Source: a virus. From it: a stretch of 41,007 nt of DNA. Below are positions 7,880 to 14,259 of the stretch, piece by piece; within the stretch, counting starts at the first letter, position 1, and the number at the start of each line of letters is the position of its first letter. Under the pieces are notes generated by a model. That model saw only the letters and a program-made list of their open reading frames with translations. It had not been told where the DNA came from and ran no database searches. A program made the position numbers and the translations under genes. The DNA is taken from positions 1-41,007 of the IMG/VR virus record IMGVR_UViG_3300046683_000116. The stretch is one strand, 5' to 3'.

Positions 7880-7943
7880 TCACCTTCACCAGCGTCGGTT
7901 CCCGACGTCGACTATTGAATATCTTGGCGGCGTTGTGTTTCAT
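7863..7943 (-). CDS. Possible 26-aa coupled small ORF
   Basis: The ATG at 7941-7943 overlaps the TGA of the preceding gene (ATGA) and opens a short basic peptide, MKHNAAKIFNSRRREPTLVK plus six residues, ending inside the next gene. It fills the only gap in this string of coupled genes, so it may be a real micro-gene or simply keep ribosomes on the message. There is no other support. Confidence 0.3.
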   Translation of the reverse strand: MKHNAAKIFNSRRREPTLVKVNARTV

Positions 7944-8245
7944 TTGAAAATCACCTCATCCGGCATACCCATGGCGTGGCGTGCTGACGTCGCCTGCATT
8001 TCGGCTTCCGCTTCAGCGCCCTCTGCCAGGGCCTCCCATATTTCGATATCGGTGCAGATGCCTTTCGTCACCAGCAGCCTGGTAATGGCGCCCATGTCCG
8101 ACTTTGTCATATCGATGCCGGTGCGCATGTGTTTCGGTTCGGTGATACTGCTGGCGTGCATCGAAAAGCCAATGGCGCTTTGGACGGCATGGGCTGCCGC
8201 CATATAGCGGGCCTTTGCGGCCTCGATCCGCTCCTGGTCACTCAT
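7940..8245 (-). CDS. Hypothetical protein (101 aa)
   Basis: 101 residues, mainly alpha-helical: an Ala-rich first helix (residues ~5-26) and an acidic Glu/Ala-rich segment near 74-84. No motif recognised. It starts in an ATGA overlap with the upstream 74-aa gene (position 8242-8245), which implies translational coupling. Confidence 0.7.
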   Translation of the reverse strand: MSDQERIEAAKARYMAAAHAVQSAIGFSMHASSITEPKHMRTGIDMTKSDMGAITRLLVTKGICTDIEIWEALAEGAEAEAEMQATSARHAMGMPDEVIFK

Positions 8246-8466
8246 TGCGCCACCTTCACCACCTCAATCGCTGGCCGCTCGATAGCGACGCGATAGACGT
8301 CCTTTGGATGTTCGGTGGCGTAGCGCATCACTGTCACAGCTTCCGAAACACGGCCCTGGTTGACGTGAAAGGCTTCTGCGATCACCGCCAGTTCGATGCC
8401 GTGCACCAGGTGCAGGACGCCACAAGACAGGATCTGTTCAGGCGTCAGCGCCCGATGATTTTCCAT
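8242..8466 (-). CDS. Small HTH-like DNA-binding protein (74 aa)
   Basis: 74 residues. The centre (about 24-50, LAVIAEAFHVNQGRVSEAVT) has the pattern of a helix-turn-helix with the recognition helix beginning at NQGRVSEAV, as in small homeodomain-like phage regulators. Ribosome-binding site AAAGGG upstream. Coupled to the downstream 101-aa gene by ATGA. Likely a transcription factor; its target is unknown. Confidence 0.65.
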   Translation of the reverse strand: MENHRALTPEQILSCGVLHLVHGIELAVIAEAFHVNQGRVSEAVTVMRYATEHPKDVYRVAIERPAIEVVKVAQ

Positions 8467-8467
8467 C

Positions 8468-8779
8468 TTATTTACCCTTTGCTAATTCCCTGAAGGCTTC
8501 CTGGCCTTCAGGGCTCTTTGCCCAGTCGTCGCTTTCCTCTTTCGACGCATCGAATTCACCGTTCAGGTGCCGTTGGCGGATTGCCTCGATCAAGCGCGCC
8601 TGGATAGGATCAAGGGCGTGATCGCGGTTCCACCTCAATTCAGCTTCCAACGTCAAAGAGCACATCGCGTCTTCACTGAGAAAATCGTGATAGTGATCCT
8701 GGCGCGCACTTTTGGCCATTTCGGCCAGCCCGACATTATCCAGGGCTTGTGCAAGGATCTCTGAAGATTTTGCTGTCAT
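8468..8779 (-). CDS. Hypothetical acidic helical protein (103 aa)
   Basis: 103 residues, predicted all-helical, moderately acidic, with an SPEGQEAFRELAKGK tail. A GGAGGG ribosome-binding site lies inside the end of the upstream gene, which it overlaps by 4 bp. No family recognised. Confidence 0.7.
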   Translation of the reverse strand: MTAKSSEILAQALDNVGLAEMAKSARQDHYHDFLSEDAMCSLTLEAELRWNRDHALDPIQARLIEAIRQRHLNGEFDASKEESDDWAKSPEGQEAFRELAKGK

Positions 8780-9366
8780 ATCTTGCCCTCCAAGACCATA
8801 TCCATCGAAAAACCAGCGTCGAGGAAATCCTGGGCGCGGTGCGTGACGCTACCAACTTCAGACTTACTTTCAAACCAGTCACCGCTTTCGTTGATCGGTG
8901 GCGCGGCAATGAAGGTGGCGACATTGGACCCTTCGCGCACCAGGGCGGCCATTCTGTCTTCCAAGGCAACGCGGAAGATGTAGCGCATCAGATCGTCATC
9001 CTTGCGCCAGTCTCCTGGCCTGGCCGGATCGACCCAGATTTGCAGGACTGGCAAGTTAATGACGTCACCGTCGACATCACTTCTGACACCGACAAAATCA
9101 GGCAGGATGTCAATCACATATCCAGCCCTGTCAGGACGCCGCAAAGCCTCTGTTCGGTCATTAACCAGCCAGCGACAGTTCCACATTTTGCAGCAAGGCG
9201 GCATCGCAGGCTTGTCGTAGACCTGGCAGCCCTTGTGCACCTTTTGATGACGACAGCGCTGGTTTGCTTTCTTGTCGACCTCGACGACAGGCAGCAGTTT
9301 GCAGCAAAGCTGGCAATCGCCGCAATGTCGTTTTTGGTCTTCCGATTTGATAAATGTCACTCCCAT
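8776..9366 (-). CDS. YkgJ-like cysteine-cluster protein (196 aa)
   Basis: Starting at ATG 9366 (AGGG site 8 nt upstream), the protein opens with a CxxCxxCC motif (CGDCQLCCKLLPV, residues ~15-27) and further Cys at about 38, 47, 58, 59 and 64. This is the pattern of the YkgJ/UPF0153 family of putative zinc- or iron-binding proteins, whose biochemical role is not known. The remaining ~120 residues are unrelated to a catalytic family I know. A longer ORF from TTG 9402 exists but lacks a ribosome-binding site. Confidence 0.78.
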   Translation of the reverse strand: MGVTFIKSEDQKRHCGDCQLCCKLLPVVEVDKKANQRCRHQKVHKGCQVYDKPAMPPCCKMWNCRWLVNDRTEALRRPDRAGYVIDILPDFVGVRSDVDGDVINLPVLQIWVDPARPGDWRKDDDLMRYIFRVALEDRMAALVREGSNVATFIAAPPINESGDWFESKSEVGSVTHRAQDFLDAGFSMDMVLEGKI

Positions 9367-9427
9367 GCACCGGACCCTGACTCTATCCAGTTGCATTTGC
9401 AAGCACTGAAATACTTCTTTTAAGCTG

Positions 9428-9781
9428 TTATTTTGCAGCTATTCGAACTTTGCACTGCTCGACCATGGAGCTATGAAATTTTGCACATTCCTCGTAGGTA
9501 GCAAACCTAACAATATCATAATCACCCTCTGGCCGATGATCGACCATTGTCTCAAAAAGGAGCGGCAATTCTCGATCTGGCGTATGATCAAAGCCCAGCA
9601 AGATCGAGGACACGGACCAGCCATCGCCCTCGTCGAGCAGCAGCTGGCGGTGCTGTCCGAACCATTGCGCCCATTCGAACATCGGCACTTGGACCGGATT
9701 TTTGTCTTCGTCGAGGATGAAAAATTCCATCCCATCGGCGCCAGCCTCGAAATCGTCGAACAGCTTCTTGATATCAGTCAA
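9428..9781 (-). CDS. Acidic hypothetical protein (117 aa)
   Basis: 117 residues with a strongly acidic N-terminus (MTDIKKLFDDFEAGADGMEF) and a mixed alpha/beta body rich in aromatic residues. The size and charge are compatible with a small phage inhibitor or DNA mimic, but no homology supports this. It is ATGA-coupled to the upstream 91-aa gene. Confidence 0.7.
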   Translation of the reverse strand: MTDIKKLFDDFEAGADGMEFFILDEDKNPVQVPMFEWAQWFGQHRQLLLDEGDGWSVSSILLGFDHTPDRELPLLFETMVDHRPEGDYDIVRFATYEECAKFHSSMVEQCKVRIAAK

Positions 9782-10053
9782 TTCAGTGCACTCCTGCGCT
9801 TGAATTCAGCCTCGACGGCGGTTTTTAGATCGGCTGCCGACAGATCCTCGATGCGGTCGCGCAGCAGCGCGCGCAAGGCGCCCATGACGGCCAAAAGCAT
9901 ATCGTCCTGCAGGGCGTCAAACAGGATGCGGTCGCCATCGGCGTCCTGGCTGACGCAGCGGTCCAGATGTTCGGCCAGTTCGATGATCCTGCCGATGGTA
10001 TTCATCCGCTTGATTTCCATGCGGGCAATTTCATCGTTCAGATTGGTCATCAT
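9778..10053 (-). CDS. Hypothetical helical protein (91 aa)
   Basis: 91 residues, predicted all-alpha, starting MMTNLNDEIARMEIKRMNTI with heptad-like hydrophobic spacing. No domain recognised. An AAGGGC ribosome-binding site lies upstream, and the gene ends in an ATGA overlap with the 117-aa gene. Confidence 0.7.
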   Translation of the reverse strand: MMTNLNDEIARMEIKRMNTIGRIIELAEHLDRCVSQDADGDRILFDALQDDMLLAVMGALRALLRDRIEDLSAADLKTAVEAEFKRRSALN

Positions 10054-10068
10054 CGCCAGGCCCTTTCT

Positions 10069-10326
10069 TCAGTCATCGTCGGCGGCCTTCGTCAGGAGAT
10101 CCTGGCAGTCGATCAGGATCTTGCGAACCATCTGCAGCATGCTTTCGATGCCAAGCGGCTCAAACTCTTCGATCAGATCGGTGTCAGCCAGCAGTTCGTC
10201 GGTCTGTTCGGTCAATAGCTGGCACTCTTCAATCATGATCTGCCTGGACGTCTTCACGGGTCCTCTCCCAAATGCTTCGATTGTCCCTTTGAGTGTTGCG
10301 CGCAAATCGTCGTCGTTTTTGCTCAT
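10069..10326 (-). CDS. Acidic hypothetical protein (85 aa)
   Basis: 85 residues, very acidic in the centre (TEQTDELLADTDLIEEFEP) and ending KAADDD. Probably helical. Such small acidic early-type proteins sometimes act as DNA mimics or inhibitors of host enzymes, but that is only a suggestion. It starts in an ATGA overlap with the upstream regulator-like gene. Confidence 0.68.
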   Translation of the reverse strand: MSKNDDDLRATLKGTIEAFGRGPVKTSRQIMIEECQLLTEQTDELLADTDLIEEFEPLGIESMLQMVRKILIDCQDLLTKAADDD

Positions 10327-10796
10327 ACCTGATATTCCCCCCAGGCTGCGCTGCCGACAACGATCACGCCAGGTTCGCGGTCCAGCCCCATCAGCTTGTC
10401 GAATTTCCGGTTCAATTCCTGTTCGATGGCTGGGATGATGGTTTTGACGGCGGCCAGAGCAATCGTCCGCTTGTCCTTTTCAGGAACTGCGATGACGGCG
10501 GCCTTGCGTTTCTTGGCGCTGTTGGCGTCAGCCATCCTGGCCGTAACCCAGCCTGGCAGCGCGGTGTCCTTATCCCAGACATCGGGCCTGAGAATATGCG
10601 GCGGAATGCCTGTCCTTGCCGCCACCGTCAGGGCGCGCTTGGCTGGAATTAGTGCAAATCCGACCTCCCAGCGCCAGAGTGCCTGGTAGCTGTTCATGCC
10701 GAACAGCTTTGACGCCTCTTGCAGCGTCAGGCGATTGTCGATGCGCCATTGCACCAGTTCCTTGATCGTCGGAAACTCGTATTTTTTCTTCCTCAT
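10323..10796 (-). CDS. YdaS/Cro-like HTH DNA-binding protein (157 aa)
   Basis: The start at ATG 10796 has a strong GGGAGGGG site; a longer frame upstream overlaps the next gene and lacks one. Residues ~12-72 form a helix-turn-helix: LTLQEASKLFGMNSYQALWRWE, then ALTVAARTGIPPHILRPDVW. The closing LTVxxxTGIxxHxLRPDxx segment is the signature of YdaS-type Cro relatives and parallels the protein at 19143-19595. The C-terminal ~80 residues are basic and helical. Likely a regulator of this operon or of the lysogeny switch. Confidence 0.72.
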   Translation of the reverse strand: MRKKKYEFPTIKELVQWRIDNRLTLQEASKLFGMNSYQALWRWEVGFALIPAKRALTVAARTGIPPHILRPDVWDKDTALPGWVTARMADANSAKKRKAAVIAVPEKDKRTIALAAVKTIIPAIEQELNRKFDKLMGLDREPGVIVVGSAAWGEYQV

Positions 10797-10806
10797 ATTC
10801 CCCTCC

Positions 10807-11052
10807 CTAAAGGTTATCTGCTGGCTTGATCGTCGAAAGCACCGTCCGTTCTGAAAACTCGACCATCTGGATCGTCTTGCCAGTTTCCCTGGCCAGCACC
10901 TTGGCGATTTTCTCGATATCCTGAAAACGGGCCTCATCTGCGGAAACCAGCGGCATCCATTGGCCGTTGGAATTCATGAAAGCACAAAGGCCCTCGACCT
11001 GGTCCTGCGGATCAAGTGAGACAGCTGCGCGAATGCGATCGATCTTTTTCAT
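10807..11052 (-). CDS. Hypothetical protein (81 aa)
   Basis: 81 residues, basic N-terminus (MKKIDRIRAAVSL) then a mixed body with a helix around 42-60. No recognised domain. Its start overlaps the stop of the membrane-protein gene upstream (ATGA). Confidence 0.68.
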   Translation of the reverse strand: MKKIDRIRAAVSLDPQDQVEGLCAFMNSNGQWMPLVSADEARFQDIEKIAKVLARETGKTIQMVEFSERTVLSTIKPADNL

Positions 11053-11249
11053 CGTTGCCTTGCCCTACTGGAATTGGTTGGATTTTTGTCGCTGTCCTTC
11101 ATCTGCTCGACCTCCTGTCGCAGCAGCTGCACCAGCTGGGCGTATGTGTTGACCTCATGCATCAGCACGCCCAGCCGGTGGCACAAGATGACATAGACCA
11201 CGAAGGCCCATGCTATGACCAGAAAAGTGATTAACCACGGGCCTGTCAT
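11049..11249 (-). CDS. Small single-pass membrane protein (66 aa)
   Basis: Residues ~4-25 (PWLITFLVIAWAFVVYVILC) form one clear transmembrane helix followed by a heptad-like, charged cytoplasmic or periplasmic tail (LVQLLRQEVEQMKD). GGAGG ribosome-binding site. The layout (short N-terminus, one TM, coiled coil) suits an i-spanin-like or membrane-anchored accessory protein, but no partner is recognised. Function unknown. Confidence 0.7.
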   Translation of the reverse strand: MTGPWLITFLVIAWAFVVYVILCHRLGVLMHEVNTYAQLVQLLRQEVEQMKDSDKNPTNSSRARQR

Positions 11250-11262
11250 TCTATCCTCCAGA

Positions 11263-11281
11263 GGCTTTCAGTTCGAAAGCC
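11263..11281. repeat. Short hairpin between coupled genes
   Basis: GGCTTTC (11263-11269) pairs with GAAAGCC (11275-11281) across a 5-nt loop, between the stop of the paralogue gene at 11289 and the ribosome-binding site of the membrane-protein gene. It may affect mRNA stability or translation; no T-tract follows. Confidence 0.4.
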
Positions 11282-11288
11282 AGCCCAT

Positions 11289-11585
11289 TTATTGCACCGT
11301 CGTATTTTCGTCTTGCCCTCCAAAGAACAGTTCGAACCCGTCAAAACCCTTGTCGGCAATATGGCGGAAGACATCGCGCAGGTTATCGTCGTGCGGGATG
11401 TTCTCGGCCATACCGTCGAGGATGAAGGCGGCGGCGGTCATCAGCATCAGGACGCCCTCCATCGGGCTCTTGCCGTTTTCCTCGCAAAGCATCTTGCAAA
11501 CCTTCACCAGGGCGATGACGCCTTTCTTTGGGTCGCCGTCGAGATCGACCGAAAACGCATGTACTACGGTCTCATTGTAATTCAT
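11289..11585 (-). CDS. Tandem paralogue B, small helical protein (98 aa)
   Basis: 98 residues from ATG 11585 (ATGA overlap with paralogue A). It shares with the upstream gene the order VDL-x3-DPKKG-V-x-A-I/L-V-x-V/I, then a central MTAAA block, and a C-terminal acidic aromatic helix, so the two arose by duplication. No family is recognised. The conserved MTAAAFI/K-x-DG helix may be the functional surface. Its tail is more acidic than that of paralogue A. Confidence 0.75.
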   Translation of the reverse strand: MNYNETVVHAFSVDLDGDPKKGVIALVKVCKMLCEENGKSPMEGVLMLMTAAAFILDGMAENIPHDDNLRDVFRHIADKGFDGFELFFGGQDENTTVQ

Positions 11586-11863
11586 TGCAGCATGTCCTTG
11601 TCGCTGAAGAACTCCTGGGCGCATTCGAATGCCACCATGGCGTTCTGGGTGAAGCCGTCGCAATTGTCAGGGCGCTGGGCGTGGTCGCGATAGATCTTCG
11701 CGGCGGCGGTCATCAGGGTAATGATCGCCTCTGGCGGTCCCTGGTCCAGTTCCTGGGAAAATTGGGTGATGATACGGACGATGGCCAGCACCTGTCCCTT
11801 TGGGTCGGCTGCGTTCAGGTCGACATGCAGCCTGGTATAAAATCTGTTGTCGTTATCGGCCAT
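11582..11863 (-). CDS. Tandem paralogue A, small helical protein (93 aa)
   Basis: 93 residues, GGAGG ribosome-binding site. It aligns along its length with the next gene: VDLNAADPKGQVLAIVRIIT matches the VDLDGDPKKG segment and LMTAAAKIYRD matches LMTAAAFILDG. No known domain. Two adjacent, translationally coupled copies suggest a heteromeric complex or recent diversification under selection. Confidence 0.75.
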   Translation of the reverse strand: MADNDNRFYTRLHVDLNAADPKGQVLAIVRIITQFSQELDQGPPEAIITLMTAAAKIYRDHAQRPDNCDGFTQNAMVAFECAQEFFSDKDMLQ

Positions 11864-11990
11864 TGCGGCGGTCCTCCAGCCATTCCATCAGCCGGATTGC
11901 AGGGTCCAGGCTGGGTGGTATCACGACAACGATGATGCAGGCCGCCAGGACGATCAGCCCTGACAGCCACATTCCCAGTTCGACGGTCAT
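11853..11990 (-). CDS. Small single-pass membrane protein (45 aa)
   Basis: Starts at ATG 11990 within an ATGA overlap. Residues ~7-28 (MWLSGLIVLAACIIVVVIPP) form one transmembrane helix, followed by an amphipathic, charged tail (LMEWLEDRRNGR). The size and layout fit a small phage membrane effector, but no family is recognised. It overlaps the next gene by 11 bp. Confidence 0.6.
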   Translation of the reverse strand: MTVELGMWLSGLIVLAACIIVVVIPPSLDPAIRLMEWLEDRRNGR

Positions 11991-12193
11991 GTGACTTCCT
12001 CCAGCAAGACTATCCCCTCCAGCTGCATCGCCAGGCACTTGTAGCAGTCCTCGTAGCGATACTTGCGGTGGCTGCAGCGGTCGTAGCTGTCCTTGATGCC
12101 AGGCACGCCCTCGCGCATGCCGTAGCGGTGCACGTCGCCACCCTGGACGATCTCGACCGCTTTCATCAGGCCCAGCTTGAAATCGTCAGTCAT
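11987..12193 (-). CDS. Small Cys/His-containing protein (68 aa)
   Basis: 68 residues. C, H and C residues in the middle (DRCSHRKYRYEDCYKC, about 39-54) form a possible zinc-binding knuckle. The rest is helical. It starts in an ATGA overlap with the 52-aa gene upstream and ends in one with the membrane-protein gene. Function unknown. Confidence 0.66.
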   Translation of the reverse strand: MTDDFKLGLMKAVEIVQGGDVHRYGMREGVPGIKDSYDRCSHRKYRYEDCYKCLAMQLEGIVLLEEVT

Positions 12194-12348
12194 GGCATCC
12201 TCACCCGAAACAGGGACCAGGGTTTTTCAGCCATCCATAGGCGGCCAAAAGCATCTTTGAAGGCATAGATCGGCGTGCCTGCGACCGCGTCGACGAACAG
12301 GAAATGAAGGCGGCGCATCGGTCTGCCGCCTGTCAGCCACTTAATCAT
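12190..12348 (-). CDS. Short basic hypothetical protein (52 aa)
   Basis: The ATG at 12346-12348 opens a 52-codon frame, MIKWLTGGRPMRRLHFLF onward, ending ...FRVRMP with its TGA overlapping the next ATG (ATGA). It overlaps the upstream stop by 8 bp and fills an otherwise empty 147-bp gap in a chain of coupled genes, which supports it being real. It is basic and aromatic (W at 4, 38 and 44). Function unknown. Confidence 0.6.
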   Translation of the reverse strand: MIKWLTGGRPMRRLHFLFVDAVAGTPIYAFKDAFGRLWMAEKPWSLFRVRMP

Positions 12349-12592
12349 GATCCACCGCCTGGACGAAATGTCCGCGCAGCTGGTCCGCCTTGCTGGCGAT
12401 GTAGCTGGTTTCCGCCCTGATATGCTTCAGGTCCTGCTCGACCTCCAGCAGCTTCTGCTCGACGTCATAGACCTTGCCGAAAACCCAGCGGATCTCGCGC
12501 AGGATGTTGCCGACGAAGACGGTGGCGGAGAACAGCGCCACCACGTTCAGGCCCAGCAGGACCCAGATCATGAAATGAACGTTGTTGATCAT
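12341..12592 (-). CDS. Membrane-anchored coiled-coil protein (83 aa)
   Basis: Residues ~7-30 (FMIWVLLGLNVVALFSATVF) form a transmembrane helix, followed by a heptad-rich helix (EQKLLEVEQDLKHIRAETSY) to the end. One TM plus a long coiled coil resembles i-spanins and other inner-membrane phage accessory proteins, but no lipoprotein partner was seen nearby. ATGA overlap with the upstream gene. Confidence 0.7.
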   Translation of the reverse strand: MINNVHFMIWVLLGLNVVALFSATVFVGNILREIRWVFGKVYDVEQKLLEVEQDLKHIRAETSYIASKADQLRGHFVQAVDHD

Positions 12593-12780
12593 GAGCCACC
12601 TATACTCAAAGACACCGCCACATCCTGCAGTTTGCCAGGCACCTGCAGCGTTGCGCCATCGAACAGGACGATGTTCACGACATCCTCCCTGTTGCCGTTG
12701 TCCTGCCAGGCGCGGACGACATAATTCGGATTGACGTATGTGGTCCCCATCGATCTGTCTTGAACCCTAACCAGCCTCAT
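12589..12780 (-). CDS. Small beta-rich hypothetical protein (63 aa)
   Basis: 63 residues with alternating hydrophobic strands ([26 protein letters not shown]). Probably a small beta-barrel or SH3-like fold by pattern only. It is coupled on both sides by ATGA overlaps (serine recombinase upstream, membrane protein downstream). Confidence 0.65.
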   Translation of the reverse strand: MRLVRVQDRSMGTTYVNPNYVVRAWQDNGNREDVVNIVLFDGATLQVPGKLQDVAVSLSIGGS

Positions 12781-13436
12781 GCTGCTGCATCCTCCATCCT
12801 AGCCAGAACGCGATTGACCATCGACGCCGACCATTTGCCGTTCTGGGCTGTCTTGACGCCCATTTCATTCAGCTGGTCGGCAATCGCCCTTAACGTCATT
12901 CCCTGGGCGCGCATCGGCAGTACCAGCTTGGCCACCTTCCTGGCATGAGTGACGGCAGCGTTCGCCCTGGCGACATTGGCCTTTTCCAGCGCATCGCCGC
13001 GCAGGCCACCCAGCTTGACGCCACGGGCCTTTGCGGATGCGAGTGCCGCCTTGGTGCGGACTGAAATCATCTTGCGTTCTTCCTCTGCCAGGGCTGCAAA
13101 AATATGCAGCGTCACTGTCGATGCTTCCGGCATGCTGGCCACCCTGAAGGCGATATCCTTGTTCTTCATCAGGTTTGCAATCATTGCGACATCACGACTG
13201 AGACGGTCGAGCTTGGCCACCAGGATTTCCGCTCCGGTCTTTGCTGCCAGCTTCAAGGCCTTTGCCAATTCAGGCCGGTCATCGTCGGCACCGGAACCCG
13301 TATCGCAAAAGCTGGCAATCACTTCTCCATCGCGGCTTTTCAGGAAAGCTTGAATTTCCCTGGTCTGCCCTTCCAGCCCTAATCCCGAACGCTGTTGTTC
13401 CTGCGTCGAAACTCGGGTGTATGTCACATATTGCAT
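12777..13436 (-). CDS. Small serine recombinase (resolvase/invertase family)
   Basis: 219 residues from ATG 13436; the family normally begins with the YxRVS strand, seen here as YTRVST with the catalytic Ser at residue 10. The conserved KLDRLSRD lies at 75-82, the long E-helix ([20 protein letters not shown]) at about 115-135, and a C-terminal helix-turn-helix ([20 protein letters not shown]) near 183-202. The length fits a small resolvase/invertase, not a large serine integrase. An ATG at 13454 could add six residues. Because the phage already has a tyrosine integrase, a role in dimer resolution or inversion is more likely than integration. No invertible segment was recognised. Confidence 0.9.
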   Translation of the reverse strand: MQYVTYTRVSTQEQQRSGLGLEGQTREIQAFLKSRDGEVIASFCDTGSGADDDRPELAKALKLAAKTGAEILVAKLDRLSRDVAMIANLMKNKDIAFRVASMPEASTVTLHIFAALAEEERKMISVRTKAALASAKARGVKLGGLRGDALEKANVARANAAVTHARKVAKLVLPMRAQGMTLRAIADQLNEMGVKTAQNGKWSASMVNRVLARMEDAAA

Positions 13437-13455
13437 GGTCGTTTCTCGCCTCATA

Positions 13456-13470
13456 GCGCCCCACTGGCGC
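13456..13470. repeat. Small hairpin upstream of the serine recombinase start
   Basis: GCGCC (13456-13460) and GGCGC (13466-13470) can pair across 5 nt immediately upstream of the recombinase start codons. It may sequester the translation start region, or be part of a recombinase site; the evidence is structural only. Confidence 0.35.
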
Positions 13471-13519
13471 GGTTTAGTGATCTGGCTGGTGAATGATACC
13501 CCTGACAGCCTAAAGGCTC

Positions 13520-13801
13520 TCAGCGGGCTTCTGTGTTGGTTTGGTTTGGGTGAAGTGGGTAGAATGGCGGGGACCCTTTTTCCGCCCCCACCCCCGCCAC
13601 CGGCGAAGGCCGCCCCCGCCCCTGGGCCTGGCTGCCTCGCGCTTCGCCCTGGTCGAGGTGGTGACCTGGCCTAGAGCCAGGCCCAGCCCCCTTGATCTGC
13701 GTCGTAGTCCTTTGCGTCTTTCCGTTGTTCCTTGCTGTTGTGTCTCCCTTATATGGTGCCTTGTTCCACATGTCAACGTCCGTTGTGGCCTGGAACGTCA
13801 T
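13520..13801 (-). CDS. Doubtful 93-aa ORF coupled to terS
   Basis: The ATG at 13799-13801 overlaps the terS stop (ATGA) and the frame stays open for 93 codons. The first ~40 residues ([20 protein letters not shown] onward) look protein-like; the remainder is Gly/Pro/Arg-rich and lies over the G-rich tract. Coupling favours a gene, composition argues against a folded product. It may be a real N-terminus with a disordered tail, or a remnant of an HNH-like gene often found beside terS; I cannot confirm that. If it is rejected, 13471-13797 has no gene. Confidence 0.35.
   Translation of the reverse strand: MTFQATTDVDMWNKAPYKGDTTARNNGKTQRTTTQIKGAGPGSRPGHHLDQGEARGSQAQGRGRPSPVAGVGAEKGSPPFYPLHPNQTNTEAR
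13565..13686 (-). other. G-rich tract with 12-bp inverted repeat near terS
   Basis: On the minus strand this stretch has several runs of 4-5 G separated by short spacers (around 13575-13625), a G-quadruplex-type pattern. Next to it CTGGGCCTGGCT (13622-13633) is perfectly complementary to AGCCAGGCCCAG (13675-13686), with a smaller hairpin (CCTGGC/GCCAGG) in the loop. Base composition differs sharply from the flanking genes. Its position between terS and the recombinase makes a packaging or recombination site possible. Confidence 0.55.
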
Positions 13802-14259
13802 TTCTTGGACACAACTTTAAGGACCTGATGCTTGCCTTCTACACCAAACTGGGCCTTCCATTCGTCCTCGGAAAGCTCAAGCACCTTTGTCGGCAAAGGT
13901 GCGGGCCTATGGCTCACTGTCACCTCTGCTCGATCAACCATGAACCCATGAAGCTTTGCGATTGTCTGCGTTGCCTGGACCGCTGGACCGAACGAACCTG
14001 CAGCCCTTGCTGCCTGGCGGATCTCGATCAAATCATCCGTAAGGCTTTCCAGGGTTATCAGCGTCCGTCTCTGCAGTTGTCCCTGCAATCCCTGGATACG
14101 ATTTTGGATGTTAGGCATTCTTAGCAATTTGGAAGCCTGCACTTGTGCCACGGTTTTTGACTTCACCGAGTAGCCAGCCTGTTCATAAGCCGTAGGCTTA
14201 GTTTCGCCCTGGACGATCAACAAACAGAACTTCTCCTGCCTTGCGGTCATTGGTCTCAT
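13798..14259 (-). CDS. terS: Terminase small subunit-like protein (Terminase_2 type)
   Basis: 153 residues. The N-terminus MTARQEKFCLLIVQGETKP followed by AYEQAGYSVKSKTVAQVQASKLLR is the DNA-binding helix-turn-helix of Terminase_2 (P27/SPP1-type) small subunits, which recognise the packaging site and load the large subunit. A helical oligomerisation region follows and a variable C-terminus ends VSKK. It is 8 kb upstream of terL, separated by the accessory operon, and coupled to the endolysin gene by ATGA. The family resemblance is good; use by this terL is inferred. Confidence 0.78.
   Translation of the reverse strand: MRPMTARQEKFCLLIVQGETKPTAYEQAGYSVKSKTVAQVQASKLLRMPNIQNRIQGLQGQLQRRTLITLESLTDDLIEIRQAARAAGSFGPAVQATQTIAKLHGFMVDRAEVTVSHRPAPLPTKVLELSEDEWKAQFGVEGKHQVLKVVSKK

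Noticed and set aside
9415-9450. Terminator hairpin AGCTG/CAGCT near 9428
   Set aside because: Only a 5-bp stem with no T-run, and it overlaps the end of a coding sequence in a coupled operon.
9473-10438. Long plus-strand open frame of 321 codons
   Set aside because: It is antisense to four consecutive minus-strand genes linked by ATGA overlaps with good ribosome-binding sites, and its composition is Ser-rich without any domain.
13417-13674. Plus-strand frame with poly-Pro over the G-rich tract
   Set aside because: Composition is due to the C-rich strand; no ribosome-binding site, and it overlaps the recombinase start.
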